64,000 nt of DNA from NCBI GenBank assembly GCA_050084515.1, contig CM114275.1, forward strand, positions 23,188,001-23,252,000, written 5' to 3'. Within the stretch, counting starts at the first letter, position 1. Every line of letters starts with the position of its first letter. Source of the DNA: Blasia pusilla (taxonomy: Eukaryota > Marchantiophyta > Marchantiopsida > Blasiales). The notes beneath the pieces were generated by a model that was not told the DNA's origin, ran no database searches, and saw only the letters and a program-made list of their open reading frames with translations. Below are positions 12,082 through 23,736 of the stretch, in pieces. The position numbers and the translations under genes were made by a program.

Positions 12082-15000
12082 TCTTCTCCAAAAGGACCAA
12101 AACTGCAGTTGTGGTTCATCTCTAAGTCTGCGATTATTAGCCAGCACTCACTCTGTTTTGGTGAGCTCTGGTTGTTTTGTGGGGAGGCACCGATTGTGTT
12201 TTGGTACACCCTTCACTAGAGATACCCGTGCCATGATCGGGTGATTCCACGAGTATTGTTCGGCCCCAGTTTTGTTGGAGCATCATTGGGTCCTCATGGT
12301 CTCTTCAAATTCCTTTCCAAGTGAGATGAGCCGTTTTAAATTACCTCTCATAATAGATGATTAATTTTATGGGTTCAAAACACCCACGATCTTATTGAAA
12401 GTGTGAAAAAAACAAGGAAATTGAGTCACTCTCCAGTAGACTACTTAAACCCTGGTCATGGAGCCCTAACCCAATTAACTTCATAACCTTTCATCTTCCT
12501 CTTCCTATATAGTAACCTTCACCAAACAAGCTCCGGCAATGTTTCTTTGTCACACAAATTATGAAAGCATAACAAATATAGTACCCACTTATGTGAACAA
12601 TTTTAGTCCCTAGCATGGGAAATGGTTGCCATATATCATTACACGGATGGTTAGTACTGGCTCAGGTGTCAAATGTGCTTAGGGATAGTAATACAATACC
12701 AAGGTTGCACAAGACATGTCCATGTCCCCCGAATTAAGTCCGCCCCCACGACAAACATATTTTTGTGCGGGCACGGATACCCACAAAGCATACCAAGAAA
12801 AAGCCGCCCCCGTTGACATGGCCCATGTTGGCAACAACATACTAGATAAATACAATCCAACATGTTTAGAAGCTCAACCAGCCAACATATAAACAAATAA
12901 ATGTAGGGTGACATAGCACTAATGATAGCACGTATACTATTGCTTTCTTGTATTTTGTAATTGGCAACGGGTGGTATCTTCTTATGAACACTCTGATTTG
13001 ACTCAAAGGGCAATTCTTTGCGTCTTAAGAGCGCATAGGAGGTGCCCAACAAGTGGGAGATGAAAGTCCTTCGCGCGATTTTGCAAGATAAAAAAAAGTG
13101 CATTTGTTTTTGGAGGGGAGGTATGTACTTGGGTCATGCCAAACGTGTGAAATTCCCTTTCATGACGGGATCCACCACTTACCATTTTTTCGTTTCTTAT
13201 CACAACCCGTGCATGAATACCATTAATTTTCTTTGTGGCGTTAGGGAAGGCTCATTGCGACAAATTATATTATCCTAGTTCAGATTGAGAAGCTCCCTAA
13301 AGCTCCCATAAGTGCCACGTGAAGCCTTGCAACTCCATTTAATTTTTCCTAGCTAAGCTAAAAATTGAGTAAAAAGAGGTTTAGGGAAAATTCATAATTT
13401 TAAAATTTAAAATAAATTCCTATTTTTGTAAAAAATTCAATATTTATGAAAATTTTAAAAATCTCTTTCATGCTTATTTTATTTTCCCAGTTAAATAATT
13501 ATGTCTATTTTTTCAATTTTTAGGCAAAAAATGGTTCTTTTTCAAATTTCAAGGTTAGTTTGGGAAAGTAAGATATTATTTTGGAAAAAGGAGAAAGTAA
13601 TTGAAGTGTGGAAAATTTAATTTTCTTCAAAAAGATGAAAGATACTTTAATTTCTGAATTTGTAAAATCTTCTAGCTTGGTTTTGAGGGATTTCCAAAAA
13701 CAAATTCCAGAAAATGAGAGATCAAAATGAGAGATGGGGGTTGAAAAATAAGTGATAATTAATTTCTTCCTAAATTAGTTAGGGGAAAGAATCAAAAGAT
13801 ACGAAGTTTCCAAAAATCAAAGTAAGAGTTTCATGATTAGTAATATTTTTAAGCAGAAAACAATCTTTGATGTTTATCCGTCAAATTTTTGGTTGGTAAA
13901 CTTTATAGGGTGTCTGAAGGCTTGTCGTGCAAACATTTATCGTCACCAACATGTATCAGCTGTCATGCATACGAGTCGAAGATCCATCTAACTATAAATC
14001 CTAACGTATCTACACATGGTGACATTAACGATTAGACAACCCCAATATAAAGTTGATATGAACTATAAACTAGCTTTGCTGAAATATGCAATCACCCGTG
14101 CTTCATCCAAACATCCACATCAATGATACACACTGCTGCAACATTAGGAGAAAGTATGCAAATGACTCTAAATATGTGTGATCTTCGATTAATCCTAGCC
14201 CACTCTTCAAGAGAGAATCGACGCTCAATACATGTAAGCGACACTATATCACAGATTCGAACATAGACCTGATCCTAAGGAAGATGAGCTCTGAGTGAGC
14301 TTCATCAGATGTATACCCAATCTAGGCACCTCCATGGATGACCTATACACATAGGTAACCTCCCTCCTAGTATGTCACTAACGACTTAGAGTACACAAGT
14401 ACTAACACTCACATGTCACCTCCTAAGAGCACATCACATATGATCTCTCAAAATAGGGAAGTACAAGAATCGCCCTTCGCCTCATCTACCATAACAGACT
14501 TCATAATATTCTTCATTTTTTAGGTCTTGTTTCATTTCCATGCGTATGATCAAGTGCATCCCACGAGCAAAAAATGACTGGTAGTATATAATGAGATTAC
14601 ATTTGTGACCATTTTAGGTTGATATTACTCCAAAAATTTCAAGCAAAGGCAAAGAGCATTGGTTTTAGATGTTGAGATTCCAAACATTTGAATCATACTT
14701 TGGCTAGATTGATAATTTTGATGTCAAACATGATGGTTACCATATTTTGTGAGTCCAACATGGTTGCACGGAAACCGACATGCCCAATTGGCTCCTTGCT
14801 TGGGTTTTTGGCAGTCTAATGGCTTACGTGGGCTTTGGATGCAAGAATGGGTGTGGGCTTGGATTAAGGGAGGCAGACAAAGAACAAATGGGTCTTTGGG
14901 CTATGAACCTGAGTGTGGCCTACACCTAACCCTTTTGGCCCACCCTAAGCCAACAGAAGGCCTGCGGCCAGACCCACGTAAGGCCCGCAGCCAGACCCAC

Positions 15001-16031
15001 GTAAGGCCCCCACGGCTCACACACGGCACTTGCGCACGCTAGCTGCGAACCGGGTGGGCTTGTAGTCGGCTCGATGTGGGCCTTTGCAAGTGAGGCATGG
15101 GGTCGGTGTGGGCTAAAAAATGGGTGGCAAGAACATGCAGCACTTGCTAGAGTGGGTACAGGTTGGTCGAGCCCGCACTTACTCTAGCAAACCATTTTAG
15201 TCTATGTTGCAAGAGGGGTGAGCCTTGGTGTGGATTGCGAGACCTACCCGTGCACAAACATGTCCGTGTGCAACCTTGGACTCTAGCCATACTTCCACAA
15301 ACTTCAGCAAGAGATTGACTCTTTAGGAGTTGCATTAATTTCTTGATCTTCATTCAATTATCAATACTATCAACAACAAGGTATATTTTGCATTAACTTA
15401 ATATTCAGTAATTTTTAAAAATTTCTCAAATATTCAATCCTAATTCCTACATGATGGGATATCCAATGGATATTTCATCATTAAAATGACACCTAATTTT
15501 TTATTTACATAGAAACTAAAAAATCCAAATATTTTTTTTTTTTTGGAAATTTCCCAAAAAATCTTGCAAAGATTCCATATCAAATATTCAATCTCAAATA
15601 TTTTTCCAAACATTATTCAATAGTATGTACATTGACTCTACAAAATATGGTGTTGGTAGAGATCGAAAACATCCTTGATAGATGTATGAGGCTACAAAGA
15701 CCCATGCAATCATCTGAGATCATTACTCGACGAGCAACCAAAGATTTGGACCCATATTGAGGGAAATCTCCTCAACAAACCAAGATTCCACAAACATTCA
15801 CTCACATCATATTCAAGGCGGATTGCACATTAACAAACTTGTTCATACACGGGAACATGCTTGTCTATACAAATCCAAATATGTCCATAGACATGCTAAA
15901 TCAATTCCCTGCTTGGGTTTTTTGGTACCAAGACCCCGTGAGACGTGGCAACACGTGCGGGCTCAAACTAAGGAGGAGGGCCACGGACCGAATCAGTCAT
16001 GTGCCTACTCTCCTTGAATGTTAATCTTTGT
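12082..16031. other. Intergenic, AT-rich with decayed repeats; no gene recognised
   Basis: 13290-13900 is strongly AT-rich. Around 14750-15120 and 15890-16010 there are GC-richer patches (gcttgggtttttgg...gcggg type) that resemble each other and a stretch near 22000-22150, suggesting an old dispersed repeat. No coding domain is visible. Confidence 0.5.
14962..15013 (+). repeat. Short GC-rich tandem repeat
   Basis: Two adjacent copies of a roughly 23-bp unit (GGCC[T/C]GC[G/A]GCCAGACCC followed by ACGTAA) are followed by a partial third (GGCCCCCACGG). No function is apparent. Confidence 0.6.
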
Positions 16032-16595
16032 TGTTGCGGAAGCGTGCGTTCCGTAGGTCACGCTCTCAACGCTTATCTGCATCCAAACACGCACTCTAGT
16101 AGCGGGCTAACTTTCTGAGTTCTCGTCTCGGTCTCTCATCAAGCTCAACCTTCCTAGTTTTGCGGTTTACAAGACAAGCAAGTCTCGAAAGACTTGGGAC
16201 AGACTTTCTGGTCAATTCAAGAACCTCTCGAGATAAGCTTTCCAATGCGCCCTTATTTGTCCGGAATGCATCTCGTGGCTAAATATTATGGTCTAAAATA
16301 CAGTCAACTTCCCCAAACGCAAGTCGTGTTCCAAAGTGGTTCTCACCTCTTTGGCAACCAACGTTCCAAGACTCAACTCATCTCAAGTCTTGGTTCGCGT
16401 TTGGTCTAGGTTTCCTGGTTGCGACCACTAATGCATGAAACGCACAACTCTCTTCCGCGTTTCGTCTCTTGGACTTTTCCAAGAGACCTTCCAAAAGCCT
16501 CTCTAAAGTGTGATCATTGCAGCGTAAGTCTACTTGAGTTCTGATGTTCCGCTTGGCGCCTATTTGGTGTTCATTTGGTTTTGAGGGTCGCGACA
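16032..16595 (-). repeat. 3' LTR of the second gypsy family
   Basis: A 564-bp block on the minus strand starts TGTCGCGACCCTC and ends CCGCAACA. Its start abuts a polypurine tract (AAGGAGGGGTGAG, 16608-16596 on the minus strand), the expected position for plus-strand priming. A target duplication cannot be tested because the other end is lost. Confidence 0.75.
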
Positions 16596-17265
16596 CTCAC
16601 CCCTCCTTAGAAGTTTGACGTCCTCATGAATGCAAACCTTTTTTAATGTTAAATTCTAGGAAGCCGACCCCTTAACATTGAATCGTGTTGTGGTAGCTAA
16701 CCCGCAATTCCACTTTTGGCTTAAGTCTTAGGCTGTCACTTGTAGCACTTAGAATTATTAGCTTCTTCACTTCAATCAGCCTAGACAAATTCTACAGAAC
16801 TAATCTAAACTATCAAAATAAGCTAACTAAGTCTGCAACCTAACACTTCACTCACTATTTGTAAAGAACCGCATGTTTACCTAGCCAACTTGTACTACTT
16901 TTGGGTCACTCGTATTCTACTTAGGCGCGTCTCTAAGTTCACTCATGCAACATGAATGAGATCACCATAAACCCCAAGACAGACTTATCTGCCCCGCCAA
17001 CGTTGGGGCGGGTCCAAATGCTAGTTCTTCAACACTTGGTCTTGATCTAGATGTCTTATCCAGATACAAGATCTCAACCCAAATACTCATTGTTTGGCCT
17101 CCTTGACTTACATCCTAAGCATATGAAGAACTACTCATTGTCATGCATTACCAAAGTCAAAATCACAATTATTAACATCAAATCTCCAAATCCATGCATT
17201 CTTTTTTGCAACAACTAAACTTTTCTAGTTACAACAGATTATGGCCCAAGCTTCCGGGTCACAAG

Positions 17266-17625
17266 TCAAGTGAGATTCTTTACACTCAACCACACTTGTT
17301 CCCCAACTTGGAAACTCACTTGACGCCGACTTTTGTTAGCGTGCTTCACGTACCTTAGTTGAGCCTTGGCAAGACTTCTCCTCGCTCTCTCTTGTCGTTC
17401 CTGCATTTCCACAAACAAACATTCCGCCATTGCTTGATGAATGTGTGCCGATGTGACGCCCTTCGGAAAGGCCAAGTCACGAGGCCCTTCTGGTTCTCTT
17501 TGATACGCTAGAAAGAAGAGAGATTGTCCCGTTGCAGAGTGCTTGGTCGAGTTGCAACAATACTCAACCATACTTAGCCACTTTGCCCAATCTCTTCGAT
17601 CCGCACTCACATAATTCCTTGGCAT
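17266..17625 (-). pseudogene. Integrase C-terminal fragment, second gypsy family
   Basis: A 119-residue open frame covers the end of the integrase core and the GPY/F-like region (MVEYCCNSTKHSATGQS, LAYQREPEGPRDLAF, then a basic RSLAKAQLRYVKHANKSRRQ segment and VGEQVWLSVKNL). It begins after the catalytic core, so no DDE residue is present. Upstream sequence gives no continuation, so this is a truncated relic. Confidence 0.85.
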
Positions 17626-17768
17626 GTGGTTGACTTATCCACTTCCTCGGACCAAGTTGTGTTGGCACTCATCTAGATTCCTTGGCTATGGGCGAGATGC
17701 GGGCTAGTGCAATCCTAGTTAGGCTCCTAGCCCATGCTTGATGCAAGCCATGCGGATCGGTACAAGTA

Positions 17769-17806
17769 CGTGCCCTTGCCTACCAAGCATGGTAGGCAAG
17801 GGCACG
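17769..17806. repeat. Perfect 16-bp inverted repeat with 6-nt loop
   Basis: Arms CGTGCCCTTGCCTACC (17769-17784) and its exact complement (17791-17806) are separated by AAGCAT. It sits in GC-rich degenerate sequence on the 5' side of the minus-strand gypsy relic. It could form a strong hairpin; no terminator or RNA gene context is evident. Confidence 0.8.
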
Positions 17807-18234
17807 CCTCAAGCCACACATGTAGGATGCGGCTAAGGCGAGGCAAGCTGGGGTGAGTCAAGCTGGATGCAGGCTTAGCTTAGGCGAGCTAGGTGGGTTG
17901 GATGCAGGCCTAACCTTGGGCGAGGCGGGTTGTTTGAAGACTTAGGCTTGGAAGAGGGGAGTTGAGTGCACATTAGACAGGCCCGATGCGGGCAAAGTTG
18001 CACACGGACGACATCCGTATCCACGGACTTGTATTAATATTTATTCCTCTATGAAGTAAAAATACGGATGTATATATTATTAGAGTGGACAAGGAAAAGA
18101 GTTCACATGTGATCGGAGTTTTCAAAGTTAATTGTTATCACACTTGATGTCAGCGAGATTCGGGAACCACTAGTGCAGTAGTTCATGAATATACACGCTA
18201 CTCCAAATCCCTCATGGGTAATGCAACTATAAAT

Positions 18235-18350
18235 ACTAGTATTATAGACGGAAGGAAAGAATTGTCTGCAAATATATTAGCATTATAGACGGAAGGACAG
18301 GAACATCTCAATCAAACAGTAGTATTATTTATAGATGGAAGGAAAGAAAG
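18235..18350 (+). repeat. Short tandem repeats upstream of the lipid transfer protein gene
   Basis: The motif TTATAGACGGAAGGA (with GATGG variants) followed by variable spacer occurs three times between about 18240 and 18345. It lies 230-330 bp upstream of the TATA-like box of the next gene, so a regulatory role is possible but unsupported. Confidence 0.55.
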
Positions 18351-18570
18351 GTCTGCATGGAAATGGAGTCCGCCCTCGCTCTTCACGAGTGCATGGAGAT
18401 GGACGCGTGCTCCTGTCGTGCTGTCCGGCACAGTAGCCTCCCCAGGCTGCCCTTCTCCCGGATTCGCTGCGGCCGGAGCTGCTTGCAAATTCCAACGAGT
18501 CCACAGTGATTTTTCCCTCCGCAGAGCTCATGATCTGGCATAGCAGTGCGCTCCAGGGTTTCCGATCCGG

Positions 18571-18577
18571 TATAAGG
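18571..18577 (+). promoter_or_regulatory. Putative TATA box of the lipid transfer protein gene
   Basis: TATAAGG lies 216 bp upstream of the chosen start codon in GC-rich sequence and would place transcription start near 18600. An in-frame upstream ATG at 18586 falls before or at the expected start site. Confidence 0.45.
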
Positions 18578-18786
18578 GGAGGCATTTGAAGCGCACTCTC
18601 AGTCTGTGGAATCACTCCTTCAGCAGCGAGTGCGTAGTCATCGGCGAGTTCATAAGAGCAGGCGCGAAGATCGAGAGAGAGAGGGAGTGGCCACTATCAG
18701 ACTGCGGAATTCAGCGGAAGCTGGAATTCGGCAGTGTGAGGTGGAGCGGAGGAGCACTTGAATTTCCGCTTGATTCTGGGGTGAAG

Positions 18787-20129
18787 ATGGGTAGAATCGG
18801 TGTCATGGTGATGGCAGTGCTGGTGCTGTACAGCAGCGCGGGATTTACAGCGCAGGTAAGTGCAGATTGCGCGATAGTGGCCGCCCCTTTGACTGCGTGT
18901 GTTCCATTCACCGTAGGGCAAGTAACAAAGCCTTCCGTTGGTTGCTGCACCGCGTTGGAGGTCGTCTCTACGACCAAGCCCGAGTGCTTGTGTGAAGTGA
19001 TCGGTTCGGTATCGAATGGCGCCAACAGCATTCCCGGATTCAACGTAACCCTGGCCAGGACCTTGCCATCCCTGTGCTCGGTTGACGTCAGTCCATCTCA
19101 ATGCACAGGTATCTATCTATCTATCTATCTGTGCACTGCGCCGATTTCTCGTCCACTGGATTCTTTCGTAGGAACCGAATTCTGACGCTTTGCGAGTAAA
19201 CGTTCCTTCGAGTTCCGGATCCGTTTGAGGATTTCATGGACCGAAGCTCGACGGTTTCGCGTCCCCTCATTATCACCTGCGCCTGACTGAGCGAGATACT
19301 CCAACATCTGTAAAGATGCATTTCTCCGCCCGTCCATCATCATGTTTCTTACGTGCCATGCGCAGGAGCGGCGAATGGCATCGCCCCTTCAACGGCGCCC
19401 GCGGCCGTGCCCGTAGCAGCGCCCGTTGCAGCGCCCGGAGCCGTGCCCGCAGCCGTGCCGTCGACCGCTCCTTCAGGTATTCCTCTTCAGCTAACTCTCA
19501 CGAACTCCACGGGTCCAGAAAGTTTCTATGCATCAGAAAGCTGATCTCGCGTCATACTCTCGCAACCCGAGCAATCTACAGCCGGCGTCTAGATTGGAGT
19601 GTACACCTTCCGGTCGACACGTGAAGTGGAGTGTAAGCAAGCTCGGAGTCCATATTGTCCATATTAATTTTCTTCCTGCATGTCTGTCTGTCAATTCCTA
19701 ACTCATTTCTGCTTCGTGCATGGGAGGCTCTTCTTGCTAAGTCTGTGGTTGGTGTCTAAGGATTATGTGTCACGGTTAGCGAGCTCGGAGTCCATCATGT
19801 CTATATTAATTATCTCCCTGCATGTCTGTCAACTCCAAACTCTTCTCTGCTCCGTGCATCGGAGTTTCTTCTCGCTAGGCCCGGTGTCTAAGGCGTATGT
19901 GCAACTGTCGTAGAAAGAACAAAAACGACAGGACAGTTTGAGATGTTTCTCGCAATGCAGGTTCTGACTGAGTACTGAGTGATGTTAATCCTTTCCATTG
20001 GCAGCTTCTCTTACTGCACTAGCCCCAGGACCTGCTAGCAAGAAATCTTCAGCTACCACGACCAGTGTTGGGGTGATGGCTTTTGGCATCGTGGCTGCAA
20101 CTCTTTCCTACTTCGCACTGGAGTTGTAG
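18787..20129 (+). CDS. GPI-anchored non-specific lipid transfer protein (LTPG type), three exons
   Basis: Exons 18787-19108, 19366-19476 and 20005-20129 join through GT-AG introns into 185 residues. Residues 1 to about 24 form a signal peptide ending near AQVSA. The mature domain shows the full eight-cysteine motif C-x9-C-x14-CC-x12-CxC-x27-C-x8-C that binds lipid in a helical cage. Exon 2 encodes an Ala/Pro/Val linker (PVAAPVAAPGAVPAAVPSTAPS) resembling arabinogalactan glycomodules. Exon 3 ends in a Ser/Thr patch and a hydrophobic tail (VGVMAFGIVAATLSYFALEL), a GPI-attachment signal. The predicted product is secreted and tethered at the outer plasma membrane, where such proteins support cuticular lipid export. 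An in-frame ATG at 18586 would add 67 residues but bury the signal peptide, so I chose 18787. No coding defect is visible. Confidence 0.9.
19109..19131 (+). repeat. TATC microsatellite at intron 1 donor
   Basis: About five TATC units begin inside the 5' splice site (G|GTATCTATCTATC...). Length change here would sit directly next to the donor of the lipid transfer protein gene. Confidence 0.8.
19634..19906 (+). repeat. Tandem duplication within intron 2 of the lipid transfer protein gene
   Basis: Two imperfect copies offset by about 142 bp begin GCAAGCTCGGAGTCCAT and GCGAGCTCGGAGTCCAT and share the CTGCATGTCTGTC, TTCTGC/TCTGCT-CCGTGCAT and GGTGTCTAAG segments. The duplication enlarges the intron without touching exons. 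Confidence 0.75.
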
Positions 20130-23100
20130 ACCGGAGACTTTTCTAACCTTGAGGGAGGTTCCATTAAATTTAGGGTATGAAAACTTAGTTTAGGGTAATG
20201 TGGAAGAGAAAAAGGTATAGCCCAATTTTTAAACAATGTGCGCATCCATATCCATGTCCAATATTGGATAACCAGTCAGTCTTATATATTAGCCAGTCTT
20301 TGTAATCCTTCTTTCTCGGCCATTTCTAGAAGCGTCCTTTAGGCCTTTGCAATTTTTTACGGGAATATCAATGGAATCATTCGTTTCAGATTTGTGATTT
20401 TCTGCCCTAAGCAGGCAAGTATCGCACACTAATCCATGGAGAACATTCTGTTCTCTCCCGGAGCCACGAAGGAGTACATATGCAAAGTTAGAGGTTGACA
20501 TAGTCTGCTTCGATTCATTACTTTGTACGCGACAATCATTATTTCATTTCAGTTCGGTTTGAAATGGAGGTCTCTAGGAGATTTTATGGAGCGTAGATAT
20601 GGAGGAGTATTACTTCCAAATCAGGTCAAGTCAGGAATTGCTCGATTATATCTTCGAGACGGTATTTCGAGCGCTCCAAGACTTTCGAGAACTTGATATG
20701 AAATTCATCTTCTTTAGAAGGCTCCAAAATTGTAAGCAGATCATCGGTATGTGGTCATCGTGCTCTTCTCAAGAGACTTAATAAATTGGTGTCTTCTCAT
20801 TTTCAATCCATCGAATCACTCCAATAGGTATATAGTGGGTGGATGCGCATGCACTTAGTGGGTTGAACTAAGTCGTGTCCATTCTTATGAGGTGCCACCG
20901 GAAGGGGCTACTCGTCCATGGAGCGAAAATTGGAGGATGAGAGGGAAAATGCTGAGAGCAATTACGAAGGGGAATTGCATTAGCACATTTATTGGATGAA
21001 GGTGAGCCCTAATTTGATTATGCTTTCTCACGTACATCTTTATACCTTGTGAAGGAGATGAGTTTGAGACCATTTTGGCAAACACTACTAGAATCGGTTT
21101 GCCGCCATTGCCACCTCTCATGACGGTCTCACAAAACATGGAAAACCAAAGAGGTACTTTACCACCCGTTACCACCTTCTTTTTCCCATCGATGATAAAG
21201 CGTACTAAGCTTTACTACCATATTGGAAGTGCTCAAGGACCCATTCTAAACTTACCACCACCATAATGTGTTAAGATACAAAACTCCCAAGAGGGTTCTC
21301 CTTCCCTAATTTTTAACACTTTTCCTACTCATGATGAGTTCTCCTCTTACTAAATATAAGAGACACTAACCCACAAAGCTTTCCTTAACTCAATATATTC
21401 TCTTAGGGGTGGGAAGGAATTTCTTACCTCATGGCGGGGCATGTTACATTTTATTCTCCAAAATTATGATGTTCCTCAAGGGGTGAGGGGAAACTCACCC
21501 TATTGAAAGGATTTCCCTTTTAAACTCCACCTCTCATGAATGGTTGAATACCACCCTTGCAGATCTTGAAACACCTATTATTAGGTGTTTGTAAGGAAAC
21601 CCTTGTGTAGGGTGGTAAGGTCTGAAAAACTCTCTTATCACATCTTGGAGATTGTAAATAGCGAGGTAAATAGGGCTTTTTAGACATGTCACAACATTTT
21701 ACTTTTATCTTGAGGTTTTGTTTTGACATTCTACCACGGTGATCCCGGTGATGGTAATGCAAATTTTGCAAACCCTCTAAACCCTACACGTCACCCCAAA
21801 TGATGGTAAGGCAACCCTCTCAAAGTAGATATTTTCTCTTGTAACCCATCTTATGAAGTGATAAACATTTTGTATTGTTTTATTATATTTACAACTTGTG
21901 TCATGATAGATGAGATGTAGGGTGAGGCCTTAGCGGCGTCTTATACTTCTCCCTTTTGAGAGGTCATATTGACTCATATGCAAGATTACACAAAAATGGA
22001 TGCCCAACAGGTCCCCTACCTGGAATTTTTTTGGTATCCCAATCACCCACATGAGCTTAGAATGCGGGAATGAGTGTGGACTCGGATTAACGGAGGCGGG
22101 CACGGATCAAACAGGTGTATAAATTGCGAGCCCTTGCCAAACCTGCATCAAGCGGACTTTGTGCAAGCTTAGGTTAGCAAACCCTGCCCTCTCCCCCGGG
22201 GACCCCCTGCCTTCCCCCCTTCCCCCACCTCCAAAATTTGTCCTTTGAATGACCCCTCTATGAGATGGTACACACGCTTCAATATTTATGACATGTAGGA
22301 AGGGAGTCTCAAAAAGGACTCCCATAGAGAGCAACTTTTTTTTATCACACCCCAAGGGTGGGTCGAGTAACATCACCTCCTTGGTGACATGTTTGAAGAA
22401 CCCCTCTTCTAGGGTGCCACACATGTCATATTATTTACCATAGTATGACATCTAGTGAGGGATATAAAAAAAGAACCCCCTAGTCGAATTTTTTTTTATA
22501 TTTTACCATCCCGTCCCCCTCCCCCAAAGGTCAAGTTTTGTTAATGTTTTATTATCCCCAAATGGTATTCAAGTACCTCCAATAAATCGTGTCTTTCAAG
22601 AGATCCGTCTTCTAGGGGGGTACACAAGTCATAATATTTAGGCCATGAAGATATGGGTCTCCAAAGTAGACCCCCCAACGTAAAGGATATTTTTATGGCT
22701 TACCACGACCAAAATGTGGTATAGAAACATCCTTGAAATGGAAAGCCTCAATAAATAGTAGGTGATGGAAAACCATCGGGAGTACAAAAGAGGGGGACTT
22801 ACAAAGTTGAATACGTGAAGGCTACAACCGGCTTGAAAAAAGAAAAGGGGCATCCCCCTACCAAGTAAATCACCAACACTAGAGACAATATCAACAATAG
22901 CTAGAGAGACATGACTAACACTTAGTGGGCCTCTTGCGTCGGTGTCTCCCATAGCCTAAGCCCATTAGTTTGGGCATGTTGCAAGGCTATGGAGACCCAT
23001 TGACTATAATAAAGAATCACAACAGCTAAGGAAAACTCATTTCTCAATTGGAGATGATGAGTTCAACCCATAAGCAACGAGTCAAACCTCTCCCTTATAA

Positions 23101-23193
23101 CCCCATACACCTTTATGGCTAGGGGGACAAATCAATGCCCATTATGAAGTCCACTATAGACATGGGTCTTCTTTGCCATCACCGCCACTTCTT
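20130..23193. other. Intergenic; no gene recognised
   Basis: Short overlapping frames on both strands have no recognisable domain. 21280-22700 contains C/T-rich and G-rich tracts and recurring phrases around 'aacaccc' and 'tctagggtg', suggesting old repeat DNA. 21990-22150 resembles the GC-rich patches near 14780 and 15900. Confidence 0.5.
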
Positions 23194-23736
23194 TGTCACG
23201 TCTTTTAGGATAGATCAGTGAGATCTAGTAGAGCGCCTTTGTGAATAGTGGAGGACATACTAAGTAGGTCGAGGATGACCTGCTGAGGCCCCGGGATAAA
23301 TCGATGCCCATCATGAAGTCCACTATAGAGAGCAGGTTTCCCCTTCATTTCGGCTCATTTGGAGCCATATTGAGGAACTTACTATTTTAGGTAAGTACCA
23401 TTTTGACTATATGATCGACTTTCTATTTTTGGTAAGTGGCCCTTGACCTCCTACATCAGGTCAAGAGCCAAGGAGGTGACTTTGGAGCATAGGTTACCAT
23501 GGAGAGAGCTTGGGAGAGGGGAGGGATATACCTCAAGGAGAGAGAGCTTGAGAGCTCATTCTCTCTTTGTTGAACCTCTTGGCATGAGGCGGTAGAGCTA
23601 TGGTCTTGCTTGCCTTATGTGTGTAACCCAAGCTTCTCATTAGGAGAGTGGGTTTGGTTTGATATTTAGAAAGACATGTGAGAGTGCACACATATGAGAA
23701 CTATGGTGTTGTGAGAGAGATTGGATCTTCTTTTAC
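23194..23736 (+). repeat. 5' terminal block A of E3 (A1)
   Basis: It starts exactly at TGTCACGTCTTTTAGG and runs to GGATCTTCTTTTACA, then passes straight into the leader (AAGAGAGAATGAG) without the B block found at 3' ends. It contains a 36-bp foreign patch at 23294-23329. No match to the initiator-Met primer-binding motif TGGTATCAGAGC follows. Confidence 0.85.

Larger units (their letters stand above)
16032..17640 (-). mobile_element. 3' end of a different Ty3/gypsy family (minus strand)
   Basis: Read on the minus strand this is integrase C-terminus (17625-17266), a non-coding 3' region, a polypurine tract and a 3' LTR (16595-16032). The integrase sequence (DWAKWLSMVEYCCNSTKHSA, FFLAYQREPEGP, VGEQVWLSVKNL) is of the common plant gypsy type and clearly differs from the methyltransferase lineage. 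The element is truncated on its 5' side near 17640. Confidence 0.82.

Noticed and set aside
11779-12147. 122-codon minus-strand frame opposite the GDSL relic
   Set aside because: Antisense to a recognisable coding relic, with no domain.
12700-16020. Further gypsy LTRs from the recurring GC-rich patches
   Set aside because: Similarity is short and diffuse; no ends, polypurine tract or coding relic could be tied to them.
18586-18786. N-terminal extension of the lipid transfer protein from the upstream in-frame ATG
   Set aside because: It would place 67 charged residues before a clear signal peptide, and the ATG lies at or before the expected transcription start.
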